The translations under genes were made by a program, and so were the position numbers. From the NCBI GenBank assembly GCA_027596075.1, contig JADGJC010000046.1:116403-180402 (forward strand): DNA of 64,000 nt, written 5' to 3'. The DNA comes from Rhizophlyctis rosea. Lineage: Eukaryota; Chytridiomycota; Chytridiomycetes; Rhizophlyctidales; Rhizophlyctidaceae. Shown in pieces: positions 10,773-22,400 of the stretch (positions within the stretch are counted from its first letter, which is position 1; each line of letters begins with the position of its first letter). Below the pieces are notes generated by a model that was not told the origin of the DNA, did no database searches, and saw only the letters and a list, made by a program, of their open reading frames with translations.

Positions 10773-12284
10773 ATGTTCCTTCTCGGCACCTCCGTCCTCC
10801 TCGTCATCGGCAACCTTATCCTCTCGCCCACCGCCCTCATCCTATGGATGTTCCACAAACATGCCACTCGCCAACACAACTCCGCATGGATCCTGCAGGG
10901 CAGGCCCATTAACCTTCTCCGCGACGTACCAGGTGCAACCCTAACATCATCATGGAAAACGGCGTTCCAGGAAAAGCACTGGCAGCAGTTCAGTCTTTAC
11001 AGTATTTTGATGTTTCTGATCAAGTTCATGCCTATCCTTCTGCCGCTGATGATTCGTGATGGGCACAATTACGGTTACGGGTTGCCTGAAGCGGGATCGG
11101 TGTTGACTTGGAAGACATCGGATCTGGAGCAAGCGGCTGAATTGGACGAAGCCTTGGCGTTGGGAGAGACGACGGGGGCGGCGTTGTATCAGGCTCAACC
11201 GGCAACTTTTGGGGCGGGGAATATCGGGAAACGGATGTATAGAGGCTTCGGTCCGCAGATTCGACCAAATTGCCGGAACGTTGAAGCAGGGGATTGGGAC
11301 GAGATGTTGAATGTGCAGCGGTACTTCCTGCAAGAGGACCAGGATACTGTTGCAATGTTGACCTACCTGACGGTTGGGTGCAACAGTACAACGGCGACTG
11401 GGATCGGGGGAGTAGGCTGTCCGGATTGGCTGACACGGTATACGAAAGGCATTGACGCCGAGTTGGTGTGCTTCCGTGATAACAAAGCCTTGTTTGAAGA
11501 GGACGTGAAAGATTGCTTTGGGAAACCTGGGGTGGAGCTGCGGGCGGTCAGCGTCGGGAACCTTATGCAGGGAAACCTCCTCACCACGCACATCTTCTCG
11601 TTTAGTAGTCCAGCCTGGAGTCAGCTATTGAACCGAAGCGATTGGGATCGTCAACCAATCTTTCCGAATCAACCAGTCCTGGTTTCAATGGCGAACACCG
11701 TCACCTGCAACTTCACATCCGACATCGCCTGGAACAAGGGCCCGCACGAAGAAGTTGAACCACGAGCCCTCCTACACTTCCTTGAACGTGAACCACCTAC
11801 ATCAACCGACACCCTGCTGAAAGAGTACCAACAGCTCGGCTGGAACATCGTGTCATCCTACCTCCTCGCCAGCACCCAAAGCTCCGGCATCTGGGTCTCC
11901 ACAATCCAACGTGCCGGCACCATCAACGCTCTCGGGCAAATTTACTTCCTCCTCGTCGGCGTCGTCCTGCTCCTTGAAGGCTTACGGATCCTGTTCTGGC
12001 GGCTGTACACACGTAACATGCAGGTAGATGTAGCCATGCCGCTAGATCACCGTGCCTGCATGATTACGCTGCTGTGGGAGCAGCTTGATTTAGGGATGGG
12101 GTGCAACGCGGATGTGACGAGGAAGTTGGAGGATGTCAAATTATATGGCAAACATTACTTTGGGTTGACGGAGAGGGATCTTGGGTTGGAGCATTTGGGA
12201 ACGGGGCATAGGGAGAAGATGGTTAGTCATGCTGTTGGGGCTCATATTCAGGGGGAGAAAGGAAATGTATATGATAAGGTTTAG
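10773..12284 (+). CDS. membrane protein with glycosylated Cys-rich loop, unknown function
   Basis: Single open frame. The ATG at 10773 (MFLLGTSVLLVIGNL) starts 503 aa; the frame is open further upstream but only with non-ATG starts. Membrane segments: residues ~1-30, ~80-100 (FSLYSILMFLIKFMPILLPL) and ~385-410 (IYFLLVGVVLLLEGLRILF). Between the second and third lies a ~280-residue loop with scattered Cys (PNCRN, VGCNSTT, GVGCPDW, ELVCFRD, KDCFGK, VTCNFT) and N-glycosylation sequons (NST, NRS, NFT), which suggests it faces the outside or the secretory lumen with disulfides. The C-terminal tail is hydrophilic. I do not recognise a family; lineage-specific surface proteins of this type are common in chytrids (general knowledge, not shown here). 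Confidence 0.75.
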   Translation: MFLLGTSVLLVIGNLILSPTALILWMFHKHATRQHNSAWILQGRPINLLRDVPGATLTSSWKTAFQEKHWQQFSLYSILMFLIKFMPILLPLMIRDGHNYGYGLPEAGSVLTWKTSDLEQAAELDEALALGETTGAALYQAQPATFGAGNIGKRMYRGFGPQIRPNCRNVEAGDWDEMLNVQRYFLQEDQDTVAMLTYLTVGCNSTTATGIGGVGCPDWLTRYTKGIDAELVCFRDNKALFEEDVKDCFGKPGVELRAVSVGNLMQGNLLTTHIFSFSSPAWSQLLNRSDWDRQPIFPNQPVLVSMANTVTCNFTSDIAWNKGPHEEVEPRALLHFLEREPPTSTDTLLKEYQQLGWNIVSSYLLASTQSSGIWVSTIQRAGTINALGQIYFLLVGVVLLLEGLRILFWRLYTRNMQVDVAMPLDHRACMITLLWEQLDLGMGCNADVTRKLEDVKLYGKHYFGLTERDLGLEHLGTGHREKMVSHAVGAHIQGEKGNVYDKV

Positions 12285-12808
12285 ATTACTATGTATAGTC
12301 AAGTTGTCTATATTGTTTGTAAATAGTAAATGTCCAATGCAATGTTTACACATTTGTGCTGTATATACCTTGAAATCTCCGCATTTTCTGAACGTTACTT
12401 TTTCGTTCATGATTTTCTGGGCCAGCGAGAAAGAGGACCCTCGCGTTCATCCAAAATTTTTGTTAGGGCTGTGGCTTGTGTGAATTATGTTTGGACCCAA
12501 AAAGTAACTCCATGCTCATTGCGAAAACTCATTCCGACGAGAATTGTCAAAAGTCTCCGTCACGATATACAAAATGTCACCTGCTATTGAGCAACCTACC
12601 AATGCACTGATAAGGAAGAAAAAGAGAATGAAGCGAAAGGGAGAGAAATTGGCTAGCGGTAGGGATGGTGGTCGCAGAGAGTTCACTATCATGCCACCTT
12701 ACGCGTTTGGTATCCACCAGAAAAACAGATGATTGTGAGAAATGTCGTGAGCATACTCGAGGTACGTTATGATTTTGAAGTACCGATAGCGATATACATG
12801 ACATCTCA
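12285..12808. other. intergenic, nothing recognised
   Basis: AT-rich 3' flank of the preceding gene followed by the promoter of the F-box/WD40 gene. The 62-codon frame at 12544-12732 has no recognisable features and is probably not a gene. Confidence 0.5.
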
Positions 12809-14212
12809 ATGCTTTCCACCTATCTACAGGCCCTCCCTCCAGACTTATTTCCCATAATATTCGCCCACCTCCCCCTCCCCGACCTCTCCCACTGCTTCCA
12901 AACCTGCAAAGCCTTCAACCTCCTATGCAAACATGCCACAACATGGCGCGCAGCCTGCGCCCAAATCCATCGCACCCTACCTCTCTCCATAATACCCAAG
13001 ACCCCCTCCCCGACCTTCTGGCGCGACACCTGCCGCTCCCTCATCCGTAACCCTTTCCAATCCATCTTTAACTCCTACACCCGCCCACTAGGTATCTTCA
13101 TGGCCACCACCCGTCTCAGCCTCCATGACAATACTCTGCTTTACGCCTCACATGATACCCACATAGTATCAATGGGCAACAGCGGTAACCGGAATGTCAT
13201 CATCGGTCGTGAACTGCCTGATATGAAATGCATATGTGGCGACCTTCACCCCCTACGACAACAAGGCTCCTATAAAGTGAAGCAAACGGTCCACATCGGT
13301 ACTCGAGTATTCCACCTCCAAGCTGGTTCTCCTACCCGCACTGCCCGCGTTACAGATTTGCACAACCCCTTATTCTCCCACCTACTGGAAGGGCACATGG
13401 GTCCCGTGACGTCTCTTGCCGCCGACCCTTCACGGAATATGATTTTGACCGCCAGCGCGGACGGTACTGCCAAGACATGGGATGCTACCACCCTTGCATG
13501 CACCTACACATTTCGGAACGGACATGCTGGAGGCATTCAGTCAGTTGTGGTTGCACCAGCTTCCTACATCGTTACTGCCGGCGAAGACCGTACACTTGTC
13601 ATCTGGGACCCCGACACCAAATTGCCGATCGACACCGTCCGTGGAGTGGATATACCTTCCTCCTATGGAACTTTGGACGCCATAGGCAGCATCGTAGCAT
13701 GGCACGACAAGCGGGGCCGGAGTAAGGACTCCCTGGTCTGCTACGACATCAGTGAGAAGGAAGAACTGTTCCGAATCGATATAACCCGTCCACACAAAGA
13801 CATAATTCTCAAGCTCTCCCCGCAATTCCTGTTCGTAACCTACAGCATCTTCACAGCCATCACACTATTCGACCTCGGCACCGGACGTGAAGTCACAACT
13901 CTCACCGCCACACCCGCCACCTGTTCCCCACTAACCGACCTAACGATATCACCCTTCCACCACCAAGTAATCGCATCAAGTGTTGATGGGGTGCTGTTTG
14001 TTTGGCGATTCAATTGTGGGGCGGATCGGCAGACGGATATGGATAGGGTGTACAAGAACACGAACGCGAATGCGCCGTTGGAGGAGGATGGGGAGGGTGG
14101 AGCGGGGGGTGGAGGTGGGGAGTGGGGGGAGGATAGTGAAAATAGTGATTTGGGGTATGGGGATTTTGGGGAGGGGTTTGTGCCGAGGGGGAGGAAGGTT
14201 TGGAGGTTTTGA
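12809..14212 (+). CDS. F-box protein with WD40 repeats (SCF substrate receptor)
   Basis: 467 aa, no intron needed. An F-box lies at residues ~9-50 (LPPDLFPIIFAHLPLPDLSH, then CKAFNLLC and TWRAAC). A WD40 propeller begins around residue 115. Clear blades include HLLEGHMGPVTSLAADPSRN..LTASADGTAKTWD (~195-225), GHAGGIQSVVVAP..VTAGEDRTLVIWD (~238-270) and DLTISPFHHQVIASSVDGVLFVWRF (~375-400). The tail is acidic and Gly-rich. F-box/WD40 proteins bind Skp1 through the F-box and recruit phosphorylated substrates to an SCF ubiquitin ligase. The start is just before the F-box. A CTACAG that looks like a splice acceptor overlaps the first codons (12824-12830), so an additional upstream exon is possible. 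Confidence 0.85.
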   Translation: MLSTYLQALPPDLFPIIFAHLPLPDLSHCFQTCKAFNLLCKHATTWRAACAQIHRTLPLSIIPKTPSPTFWRDTCRSLIRNPFQSIFNSYTRPLGIFMATTRLSLHDNTLLYASHDTHIVSMGNSGNRNVIIGRELPDMKCICGDLHPLRQQGSYKVKQTVHIGTRVFHLQAGSPTRTARVTDLHNPLFSHLLEGHMGPVTSLAADPSRNMILTASADGTAKTWDATTLACTYTFRNGHAGGIQSVVVAPASYIVTAGEDRTLVIWDPDTKLPIDTVRGVDIPSSYGTLDAIGSIVAWHDKRGRSKDSLVCYDISEKEELFRIDITRPHKDIILKLSPQFLFVTYSIFTAITLFDLGTGREVTTLTATPATCSPLTDLTISPFHHQVIASSVDGVLFVWRFNCGADRQTDMDRVYKNTNANAPLEEDGEGGAGGGGGEWGEDSENSDLGYGDFGEGFVPRGRKVWRF

Positions 14213-17123
14213 GATGGGGTTGTGGGGCGCGAGTCATGATACAGGGAAGGGGATTGGCGGTGCCTTCTTTTTTTTGCAAGAGATTTTGTAACTTACACGT
14301 ATAAAGCATGTATAAATATTTACAAGATAATGTTGTGATTCGTACCTTGTACCGATGTGATACCTGCTTTGACTGCATTGCACACGCTGGCAACGTGGTG
14401 GACTGTATGATTGCTGATCGTCTTACTCCCAACCGGGGCCGCGATGGTCACACTGAATGCCTTCTCAAGCATCCATTCCAATCCGGGATGAGGGAATTTT
14501 GGGTTTGTTATGGATATGCGATGGCTCATGGCTTATGTCAATGGTTCAATATATCAGTGATTCAACCGCATGACATGCCAAGCTATAAGCCAAGTCCTCC
14601 CATCTCTATTTGAGTGTGCGAAAATATTCATAATGTCAGTCCTTTGAAAAATATCATACGCAATCGTCCTCCCCACATATCCAAGCCACGGGTCCTCAGC
14701 ATCCTCCAGCCGACTCGCCTTAACCCCTCTGCCAGCATTACAAATCCAGCACAACCCCAAGTCATCATAAGTACATCTGAAGAAACGCTCCAACATAAGA
14801 ATTCATTGTACAGTACAACGCACAACACAACAAGCGGACCCCACTCTGCCTCTCCCCCTCCGCGAATTGCGAAGAGAGAGCCCAGGCTTGTGACTGGCAT
14901 AGCGGCATTCCGGCCCACGCATCGGTCTTAGCATTCGCTGCAAGCACATCCCTCAGCGATACCGTCCCACTACCACGCTCCGCCCCGCAGGCACAGGCAC
15001 CTACGCTTGCGCGCTATACATATTGTGAGCAAGATCTACACTAACGGCTAATTAAAGGTTCTTGAACTGTTTTGTCGTGGTGTCTTGAAGTGGAGGAAGG
15101 TAGGAGGTCGATGGGAGGAGGAGGAGGAGGTGGAAGGACGAAAGAAGGTGGAGTGGAAACGATCAGAGACGAGGCATGAGTGCGGGAGAAGAAGGACCAA
15201 GTTTGAAGAAGTCGAAGGCCCATTAGGGCCGGGAACCTGCTCGAGCAACGGAGAATCAGTCCTCAAAAAGAAGATGGGTGACGATCAAGAGAGGAACACC
15301 AAGATGCCACGTCAGGTGCTCCGAAAAAGGCAGCGACCATATGTTTGCGAAGAGGGCTGTGACTCCTCACCCTTCCAAGGGGGGCCTCATGGAAGACCGC
15401 TTTTTAGTCTCCTCTTCCCCCCCATCGAGATCATGGAAGACGCCTTGGCCACCACTCTCCATTTCGTTTTGCGTGTCCTCCCCAGTGTACTCTCCCTGAG
15501 CTTGCTACCCAAAGGAAAGGAGCAGCGAGACACTTAACTTGAAAATTACCCGGTTGTGGATATGGCGAATGGAATGAAGGAAGAACAAGGTGGATCGATG
15601 ACGGTGTGAAAATTGTGGCGAGATAAATAAATCGAACGACTATGAGTGCTCTCCGCACCGTCCTGGTTACACTGACAAAGACTCCCTCGTCCCTGGGTGC
15701 CTTGTCACAATTGTTAGATGAAAATGGTGAGTGAGGGAAGGAGAATGGGAAGGAGTTGGTGGGATGGGTGAGCAGGTCAAATCACTTCATCGCGCTGGAA
15801 TCAATTGTCCAAGCCTCACGCCACACAGCCACAAGTCCTTTTCGAAACTGGCGTGACTTTCATAGTAATCTGGATACATCAGAATCCTGGCTTCAAGGGT
15901 ACCCTTCTGATATGTTCCGTACTCCACATACATTCTTGCTAAGGGTGCAGTGAAGTGCAGCTGAGTGCATTGTCTGAAGAATGGCGGGTAGGAACGACGC
16001 GTTAGATTTCCATAGGCATCATACCTATTTACCTACACACTTCCTTCCTCTTCCAATCCCTCGAACATGGGGTGGGATAGTTGAACGTTCGGCGATGGAC
16101 GCCGACGGATGTAAGCGGCAGGCGTCCAACCCTTTGCGGCGTATGATCCATCATGTCCCACTTTCCCCAAATGGGCGTCACCATGATGAGTAATGGGAGC
16201 ACAAGCCGGAATATGGAAAGGACCAATTCTCGGAGCCCGCAATTCCAAACACATTGCATTCCATCTCATGTCCATATGGAGGTGGCTTAGATGTGTGTTC
16301 CATGGGTGGGTTCCCCGTTGGGTGACAAGGTGTGTGTTCCGCTGTTTGCTTCCCCGTTCGCAGGACTGGTCACTGGGCGTGGTCTTCTCACTCTCCCACA
16401 CTCTCCTTCCAACACCTCGCCTAATTCCCACGGCTGCACTATACACATACGTGTTTGTGCATAAGTAGCGGTCGCTTCGACAAGTCCGTAGCGTAGGCGG
16501 TAGTAGTGGTGTAGGACCACTTCTTGTATTGAGTGTGAGGCATTGCCGAAGTTCCTGGCGGCCGTTTTCGGCGCCTGCGAGTCCTAATATATCCGCAATT
16601 CCACACGCTTGGATGACTATAAACCAGCAAGCTGTGGGAAGGAGTGTCTAGTTTTGTTTAATAGTCTGGACGCAGCGGCTCTTGCTGTGCGCGGGACGAG
16701 CAGTGCTCGTCGTGCTTTACAACTGGGGACATTCAAAAAGGTGCGTTTCACAGTTAACGCAAGCTGGTCCTTGGGAACGCCCTGTCCAACGGCTTGTAAA
16801 GCTTTGGCGCCGGAGCATATTTCGGATTCTTTCGCAATCAATCATCAAATGCTGTTCATCCCCACATCTTTGTTGACCACATCCTGCCCCCTTCAGGTCC
16901 CTTACCCACTCACCCACCCACAAAACACCTCCCACCAAAAATACGAAACCCTCATCTAAAAACCTCATGATGACAGACGACTCCTTCTTTGACAACAACC
17001 CCGCTGCAGCAATTCTATCTCCATCCGTAGTCACAGCAAACATTCGCAGAATCCCTTGGAAAACTATAGACAATTCTCAGTACTTTTTGCTGCAGCAGAA
17101 CGGGTCATCAAGCCCATCCTCCC
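14213..17123. other. gene-poor interval, only unsupported short ORFs
   Basis: About 2.9 kb. The best candidates are minus-strand frames at 14554-14796 (DDLGLCWICNAGRG, then EDPWLGYVGRTIAYDIF), which look protein-like but have no consistent exon partners, and 16717-17073. A short imperfect duplication (GTGTGTTCC...TTCCCCGTT) lies near 16290-16370. Nothing can be assigned. Confidence 0.4.
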
Positions 17124-20084
17124 ATGTCCCTACCTATCGTATTCTCACTAGAAGTTTTCCCCAGTATAGAGGTGGGTATTGAGTGTGGGAGCGGATGGGG
17201 GTCGCAAGTTGGGTGTTGGTGGGCAGGGTGGGTGCGTGGGTGGCGGAGACTCGCGCTGCGAAGCGGTGGAATCGAGTCCCGCGGGTGGGCTGGAGCGAAG
17301 CGGTGGAGTTGAGTCCCGCGGGTGGGCCGGAGCGAAGCGGTGGAATTGAGTGCCGCGGGTTGGGGCTGGAGCGAAGCAGTGGGATTGAGTCTCGCGGAGT
17401 CCTGCGGGTGGGCTGGAGCGAGGCGGTGGAATGCTCCCGCGGGTTGGGGCTGGAGCGAAGCGGTGGAATGCTCCCGCGCCGCGAAGCGGTGGAACTGAAT
17501 CGTGCGCCGCGAAGCGGTGGAAATAAGTCCCGCGCCACGAAGCAGGGGAACTGAGTCCCAACTGAGTCCCGGGTTGTGGAAGACGGATTGAATTGTGTCA
17601 TGAGCGGCTTGTGGAGGCTGTGGATGAAGGGTTGAATGGTGTTATGGGCGGTCTGTGAAAGAAGGATTGAATGTTGTTTTGAGCGGTCTGTGGAGGCTTT
17701 GGAAGATTGTGAAGATGCAGAGTGCATTACATCTGAGTGGGAATGCCTTGCCGTGGTGGACCGAATTGCGGTTACGATATCCTTCCGCAAACATCACACC
17801 TCGCATACTGACCCATTCCCCCTACCCACAGTGGCCGCTCATAACGATGCAATGATGATCCACGAGACATGGAACTTCCTGCACGACACCATCTTGCCAG
17901 CGATCGAGGGTAAAATCTCGTCGAAGCGCATCGTCAAGTACATCAAGGAGCATTTGGGGCATCGTAATTTGCAGGTAATTGTCAGGGGACTGTCGATGGA
18001 GGGCGCAAATGGAGGATTTGGTCAAGTTTGGACGTTGTCTTGGTTTCTTTTGGTTGGCGGATGGCGGATATTGCAGTTATATGAGGGATCGTGAGGAAGC
18101 TACATTTGGACCTCATTCAGTCAGGGGATACTCCGCCAAGTTTGGTCTCCAAGTGTTGAAACGTACAAAGGGGCGTCATTGAGCTCCTGGAAGGCGTTGA
18201 CTCGACTGGACTGTGGATGCATGCAAACGTTGAACTCCGTAATGTTAAAGCATCAGTGCTAAATGGAACTTTTGTGTCGCAGGTCAAACAACAGGACTCC
18301 GCCATCCTAAGCGACGACGAAGAAGAAGGTTTCTACACCGATGACTCCTCCCACTCCAACTCCGACCCCTACCTCTCCCATACCCACACCAAAGACTCCT
18401 CCTTCGCCGACTCCACCATCAACGACATCGACCTCCTCCGCCTCGCCGCCTCCGAAGCCCTCCTAAATGGCGGCGTAGCCAGCAGGATCGGCGGCGGTCA
18501 AGGAACAGACTCACCCGCCCCATCCGAATCCCCCACGCCCCTCCCCTCCGGTCTCCGCGCAAGATCCCGAAGCGCGTCGGAAATCCCTGACGGCACGCGG
18601 GGTCTAGCACTCAATGGTCGGTCCGCTCTTAAAAACGGAGCGTTGCCTGGACATATACGCGAAGACCTAACACTAGCACACTCCATGTCGGACGGATACC
18701 TAGACGACGACGCGGTGGTGGATGTGGCGGAGGTGTTGCAGATGGCGTCGAAGGATCCTGAGGCGGTTGGGGAGGGTGAGGCGAACTGGCTTGCGGACGG
18801 GCTGGCGATTGTGAATGGGTGGTTGACGCAGGTGGAGGTTAGTGGGGAGACGAATGAGAGGAATTTTTTGGCGGTTTTGAAGAGGTGGATTGGGTGGTTG
18901 CAGATGCCGGTTGTTGAGGAGGGGGTTAAGCCGACGCTTGCGGGTATGTTTTTGGTGATGGACTTTGAGGCGCATGTTGCCCCAGTTTTCGTTTGATCGG
19001 GGAGAGATCCATATGACTCACTTCTGCTCACGTAGAAATCCGCGAACGCAACCTAGTCCGCCAACGCCGCTTCGTCCTAACCTGCGCAACCGCTTACGCC
19101 TTCCTGATCCGCTACGTCTCCTTCGACTTCTTCATCTTCATCCTAATAGCCTCTAACTTCGTCCTCCTCTACGCCATCAAGAATTCCCGTAAAATCAACG
19201 TGCGCATGGCGAAGCGGACAGTCAAACAACGTGTGGGGTGGGCTAAGCAGTATCTGGGGGGCATATTGAGGACGAAGAAGAGTGGTGGTGGTGTGGGGGA
19301 GGTGGGGGAAGGAGATAGGGAGATGAGTGGGAGTCCTGTTCCGGGGAGTGTTGTTGGTGCGGTGGCTGGGACGTCGGTTGGAGGGTCGAAGTCTGTTAGT
19401 AGAAGACGATTAGGGTTGACGTTGAGAGCTAGGAGGAGTATGAGTGGTGTTGAGAAGAGTGGAGATGATTTAGGACATCAGAAGGAGGTGTCAACACCTA
19501 CGTCAGTCATGTCGTCAGCTACGAGCCCGATACCACCCGCGGTACTTCCGTCTCCGTCGTCGTTTACGGGGTCGTTGCCTTCTACACCCCTAACATCCAC
19601 AAAAACCAAACGTGGGTTCTTCTCGCGCGGACGGACGGGTAGTTCGCCGGGTGTTGTTGTTGGCGGCGGTGGGGGCGTAAACAATATCACATCTTCCACA
19701 CACACTAACGGTAAATCCCACACCGGCCCCCCAACAACGACAAACGGAGGAAGAACCCTCGAACGCAACTGCTCCGACTCACAACTAGAAATGCGAAGCT
19801 TTACGTCTTCCCTAACAAACGGCACAGCACATACACTTATCAACCATCATCACCATCCGGGACCGAGTTCGAGTCCAGTGTCGGGGGGTAGTAGTAGTGC
19901 GCCGGGGGGGTTACAGCTTTCTGAGGAGAGTTTGAAGAGACAGAGTAGTGGGGGGGTGTTTGAGAAGGGGAGGGGGGGTGGGGAGGTGGNNNNNNNNNNC
20001 CCCCGCCCCCCCCTCGCCCCGGCGCGCCGGGTCTCTCCCTGGTTGTGGGGGCGGGTTTGTTGGGGGGGTGGGGGGTTGTTTTGA
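17124..20084 (+). CDS. Ser-rich protein with a C-terminal-half membrane hairpin, unknown function
   Basis: Well supported exons are 17832-17974 (ETWNFLHDTILPAIEGK, then RIVKYIKEHLG), 18283-18943 and 19036 onward; donors GTAATT and GTATGT and acceptors CGCAG and CGTAG fit in phase. A likely first exon is 17124-17175 (MSLPIVFSLEVFPSIEV), spliced over a 656-nt intron; otherwise translation starts at 17852. The middle is acidic/Ser-rich, then helical (VAEVLQMASKDPEA, NWLADGLAIVNGWL). Exon 3 opens with a ~40-residue hydrophobic stretch (VLTCATAYAFLIRYVSFDFF, then FILIASNFVLLYAI) flanked by basic residues, like a membrane hairpin. A long Ser/Gly-rich tail runs into the N gap at 19990, so the true stop is uncertain; TGA at 20082-20084 is the stop in the continuing frame. 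No family recognised. Confidence 0.6.
17250..17571 (+). repeat. GC-rich minisatellite (~45-bp imperfect unit)
   Basis: About seven degenerate units of the type GAGCGAAGCGGTGGA-(A/G)TTGAGTCCCGCGGG-TGGGCTG. The last units shorten and lose the GTGGGCTG part. It lies within the proposed first intron of the 17124 gene. Confidence 0.85.
17573..17705 (+). repeat. second minisatellite, ~50-bp unit
   Basis: Three imperfect units of GTGGAAGACGGATTGAATTG(T)GTCATGAGCGGCTT type directly follow the GC-rich array, with a partial fourth (GTGGAGGCTTTGG). Confidence 0.7.
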
Positions 20085-20130
20085 CGGGCGGGGGGGGTGG
20101 GGGGCGGGGTGTGGGGTGCGGTGAGGTGGT
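19990..20130. other. scaffold gap with low-quality flank
   Basis: Ten Ns (19990-19999) are followed by C-rich then G-rich homopolymer sequence that breaks the preceding coding pattern. The 3' end of the 17124 gene is unreliable here. Confidence 0.85.
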
Positions 20131-20607
20131 GGGGGACTTTGGTGGATGGCGATGAACATATCATGTATGGATACTTTTTTTACCTTGTGTTTTCTATCTT
20201 ATTGATTATACCTTTTCACGTCTTTGTATTATTATGAAAAATATCATGTGTGCCATAAGCTCTTCTCGTGTAAAATATAATTCCTTGCTTTCTTGAGTCG
20301 GAGTTTGTTGGAGTTTGTGACCTCATCCATTACCATTTGCAAAGGAATGGTTGCGAACTTGTAAGTTGTTATGAGCAAGCGATCGCAAAAGGTGCGACCA
20401 AATTAAAATTCACGGCAGAAACAAGGCTTTGCAATGTACAGTTTTATCCCATCCCGCTAGCTACTAGCATACGATCGACAACTACTACTCTTCCCAGATT
20501 GCGCCCCATATCCGACCTTGAAACCCCCCTTCCGCGCACCAACTGCTGATACCACATACACCCACCCCACGCCAAATTGTACAACTGGACACACACCGCC
20601 CCTCCCA
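20131..20607. other. intergenic, nothing recognised
   Basis: AT-rich 3' flank between convergent genes. Short ORFs only. Confidence 0.5.
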
Positions 20608-22052
20608 TCACTCCTCATCCCCCCAAAATATCCCATCTTCCAACTTCTCCAAGTACCCCCGCCCGCAATCCGCCTCCGCCGGACCAAGCCACGACTCCCT
20701 CATCAACTCATCCAACTCCCCTTGCGGAATCGCATCGTTCGTAAACTCACTTAAAAGCCCACACCGGCGAATCAACCGCTTACTAGCTTCTATAACCGCC
20801 TCCTTATCTTGGCCCATCCCGCACCGAGTAAATCTAGCAGTCTGCAAATTCTTCGCATGCTCACTAATCAAGTCCATGATGACTGGCGGAACGGGCATTT
20901 GGTCGAAGTGGATGTGTTCCCAATACGGCGCTTTGGCAGTGATGTAGTTCGCGTAGGTGTTCATGTCGAGTTGTGGGATTGCATGAGGAAGGAAATGGAC
21001 TGTTGATGGTCCTGAGTTATATGGTCTCATTAGGTCGACGAGGGTTTGCGTGGTGAGATTGACGTGGCGCAAGGAAAGGGTGTCCAGATCTGTGCGGTAC
21101 CCGATCGCGAGAGGTAGATCGTATTCCCACCGAATGACAAGTGTTGAAGACTGGTTGTGACGACTATGAAGTTGGCGAGATGTGCGTGAGATGGTTTTGA
21201 TCGTTCATGAGGATCGAACGTGCATTGGAAATATGTCAGAGATCGGTACAGATTTTGTTGACGGAGGGGTGTCGGTTGGGAGAGGAGTTTCTGGATCGGG
21301 ATGGTGAATTCGCCGTCTCTACTGGTATAAACCAATGCTTGCAACCGAGGAGTCAAGCTCGAGTAGATGAAGTTCGTGAAAGTGCGGAATTTCAAATGTC
21401 CGTGACCGTTTTCGATATCGAAGATGCGCAATCTACCAAATCCGCTCTTTAGCCAGTCCTTCCATGGTTCCAACTTCCATCCCGTTCCGTCCCATTGACC
21501 CTTCGCGCATACGGTTATCGATAAATACACCAACTTTAGGCACTTTTTAAACACAAACGCCAAATCCATCCACCCTAGAAATGCACCCTGTAGCTTCAGA
21601 ATCCTTGACTCCGTACATGCCAACAAACGACTGCACAGTGTTACGGCGCTCCCTTCCACTTTGTCGTTCACTGAAACGCGTCGAATCGGTCGAGGGTTCC
21701 CCAACCTCGGTCCAATCACGTCCAGACTCAGGTCCTTCCGTCCTGTAACTGGGCGGATCGTGTCCTTCAAAGGGTCCGCGCAGAGGTCACGCCAGACAAA
21801 TTGCAAAGCTACGGGTGTCCACGTCTTGCAGGCGACAGCACACTCACGATAATCTTTGCATAGTTCGATGTGGGCTCTGCGGCGTTCTTTGTCGGTTAGG
21901 TATTCGATATTGGGGCGGAGGTACGTGAGAATGGAGGTAAGGATTTCGGGTGGGAGGAGGTTGGGAAGTGGAAGCGTTGCCTTCTGCTGGTGTTGACCGT
22001 CCATCATCGCACTTGTCGGTTGTTCCAGTCGCTTCAACAGCAGATTGTCCAT
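20608..22052 (-). pseudogene. F-box/leucine-rich family, copy A (one frameshift)
   Basis: ATG at 22052. The F-box-like segment is NLLPPEILTSILTYLRPN, then CKDYRECAVACKTWTPVALQ and FVWRDL. Next come family blocks VTGRKDLSLDVIGPRLG, LCSRLLACTESRILKLQG, GWMDLAFVFKKCLKLVYLSI, FGRLRIFDIENGHGHLKF, RTFTNFIYSS and YTSRDGEFTIPIQ. The frame is lost near 21130 (after LQHLSFGG) and resumes one base out (DLPLAIGYRTDLDTLSLRHV), reading to VPPVIMDLISEHAKNLQTARF and the terminal ELDELMRE...GRGYLEKLED at 20608. Apart from this 1-nt slip it is complete (~480 aa), so it is either a young pseudogene or a functional gene with a sequencing error. The presumed role is a Skp1-binding ubiquitin-ligase adaptor with LRR-type substrate recognition. 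Confidence 0.65.
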
Positions 22053-22239
22053 TGGGAAAAAGTTGCTTCAAGAGTAGATTGTCGGGAAAATGTTGGTTGA
22101 GCGTGGGAAAGCGACCAGCGCGATGGATTGTGGTCAATTGGTGCTGCGCAATATATCCAAATTTGGGAAGAGTGTTTCCTTTGAACCCTCCAAGCCACAC
22201 CAACAAGGACCCTTCCACCTTCACACAACAGCATCTCTT

Positions 22240-22400
22240 CTCTGGCCGAGCCGGCATGACGTAAACCTTACAGTCTCTACGACCATTGACCCACTTCCAC
22301 CAACAATTGACCACGGTCTGCCGCAGCAATGGCATCTTGTAAGGTTGAAGGTATTTCAACTATTGCGCGAGTACGTGAAAAGTTGGCCAAAAAAGATTCC
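22240..22400 (-). pseudogene. F-box family, C-terminal fragment (copy B)
   Basis: One frame reads TVRFTSCRLGQRRDAVV, matching the family block that reads TVRFTNCSVGGDKVAAV in copy G. The flanking DNA (GGTGGAAGTGGGTCAATGGTCGT) resembles that of the fragment at 24680-24720, which shows a shared duplication unit. No start or remainder is present. Confidence 0.5.

Noticed and set aside
15085..15537. 150-codon plus-strand frame rich in Glu/Arg/Lys
   Set aside because: Low complexity, overlaps other open frames, no exon context or recognisable motif.
17134..17790. Long minus-strand frame across the 17.3-kb repeats (Phe/Arg/Pro-rich)
   Set aside because: It is the translation of a minisatellite; open frames are expected from repeat periodicity.
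19036..20084. Protein sequence after the N gap (Pro/Arg then Trp/Gly-rich) as true C-terminus of the membrane-hairpin gene
   Set aside because: It is derived from low-quality homopolymer sequence beside the gap; frame and content cannot be trusted.
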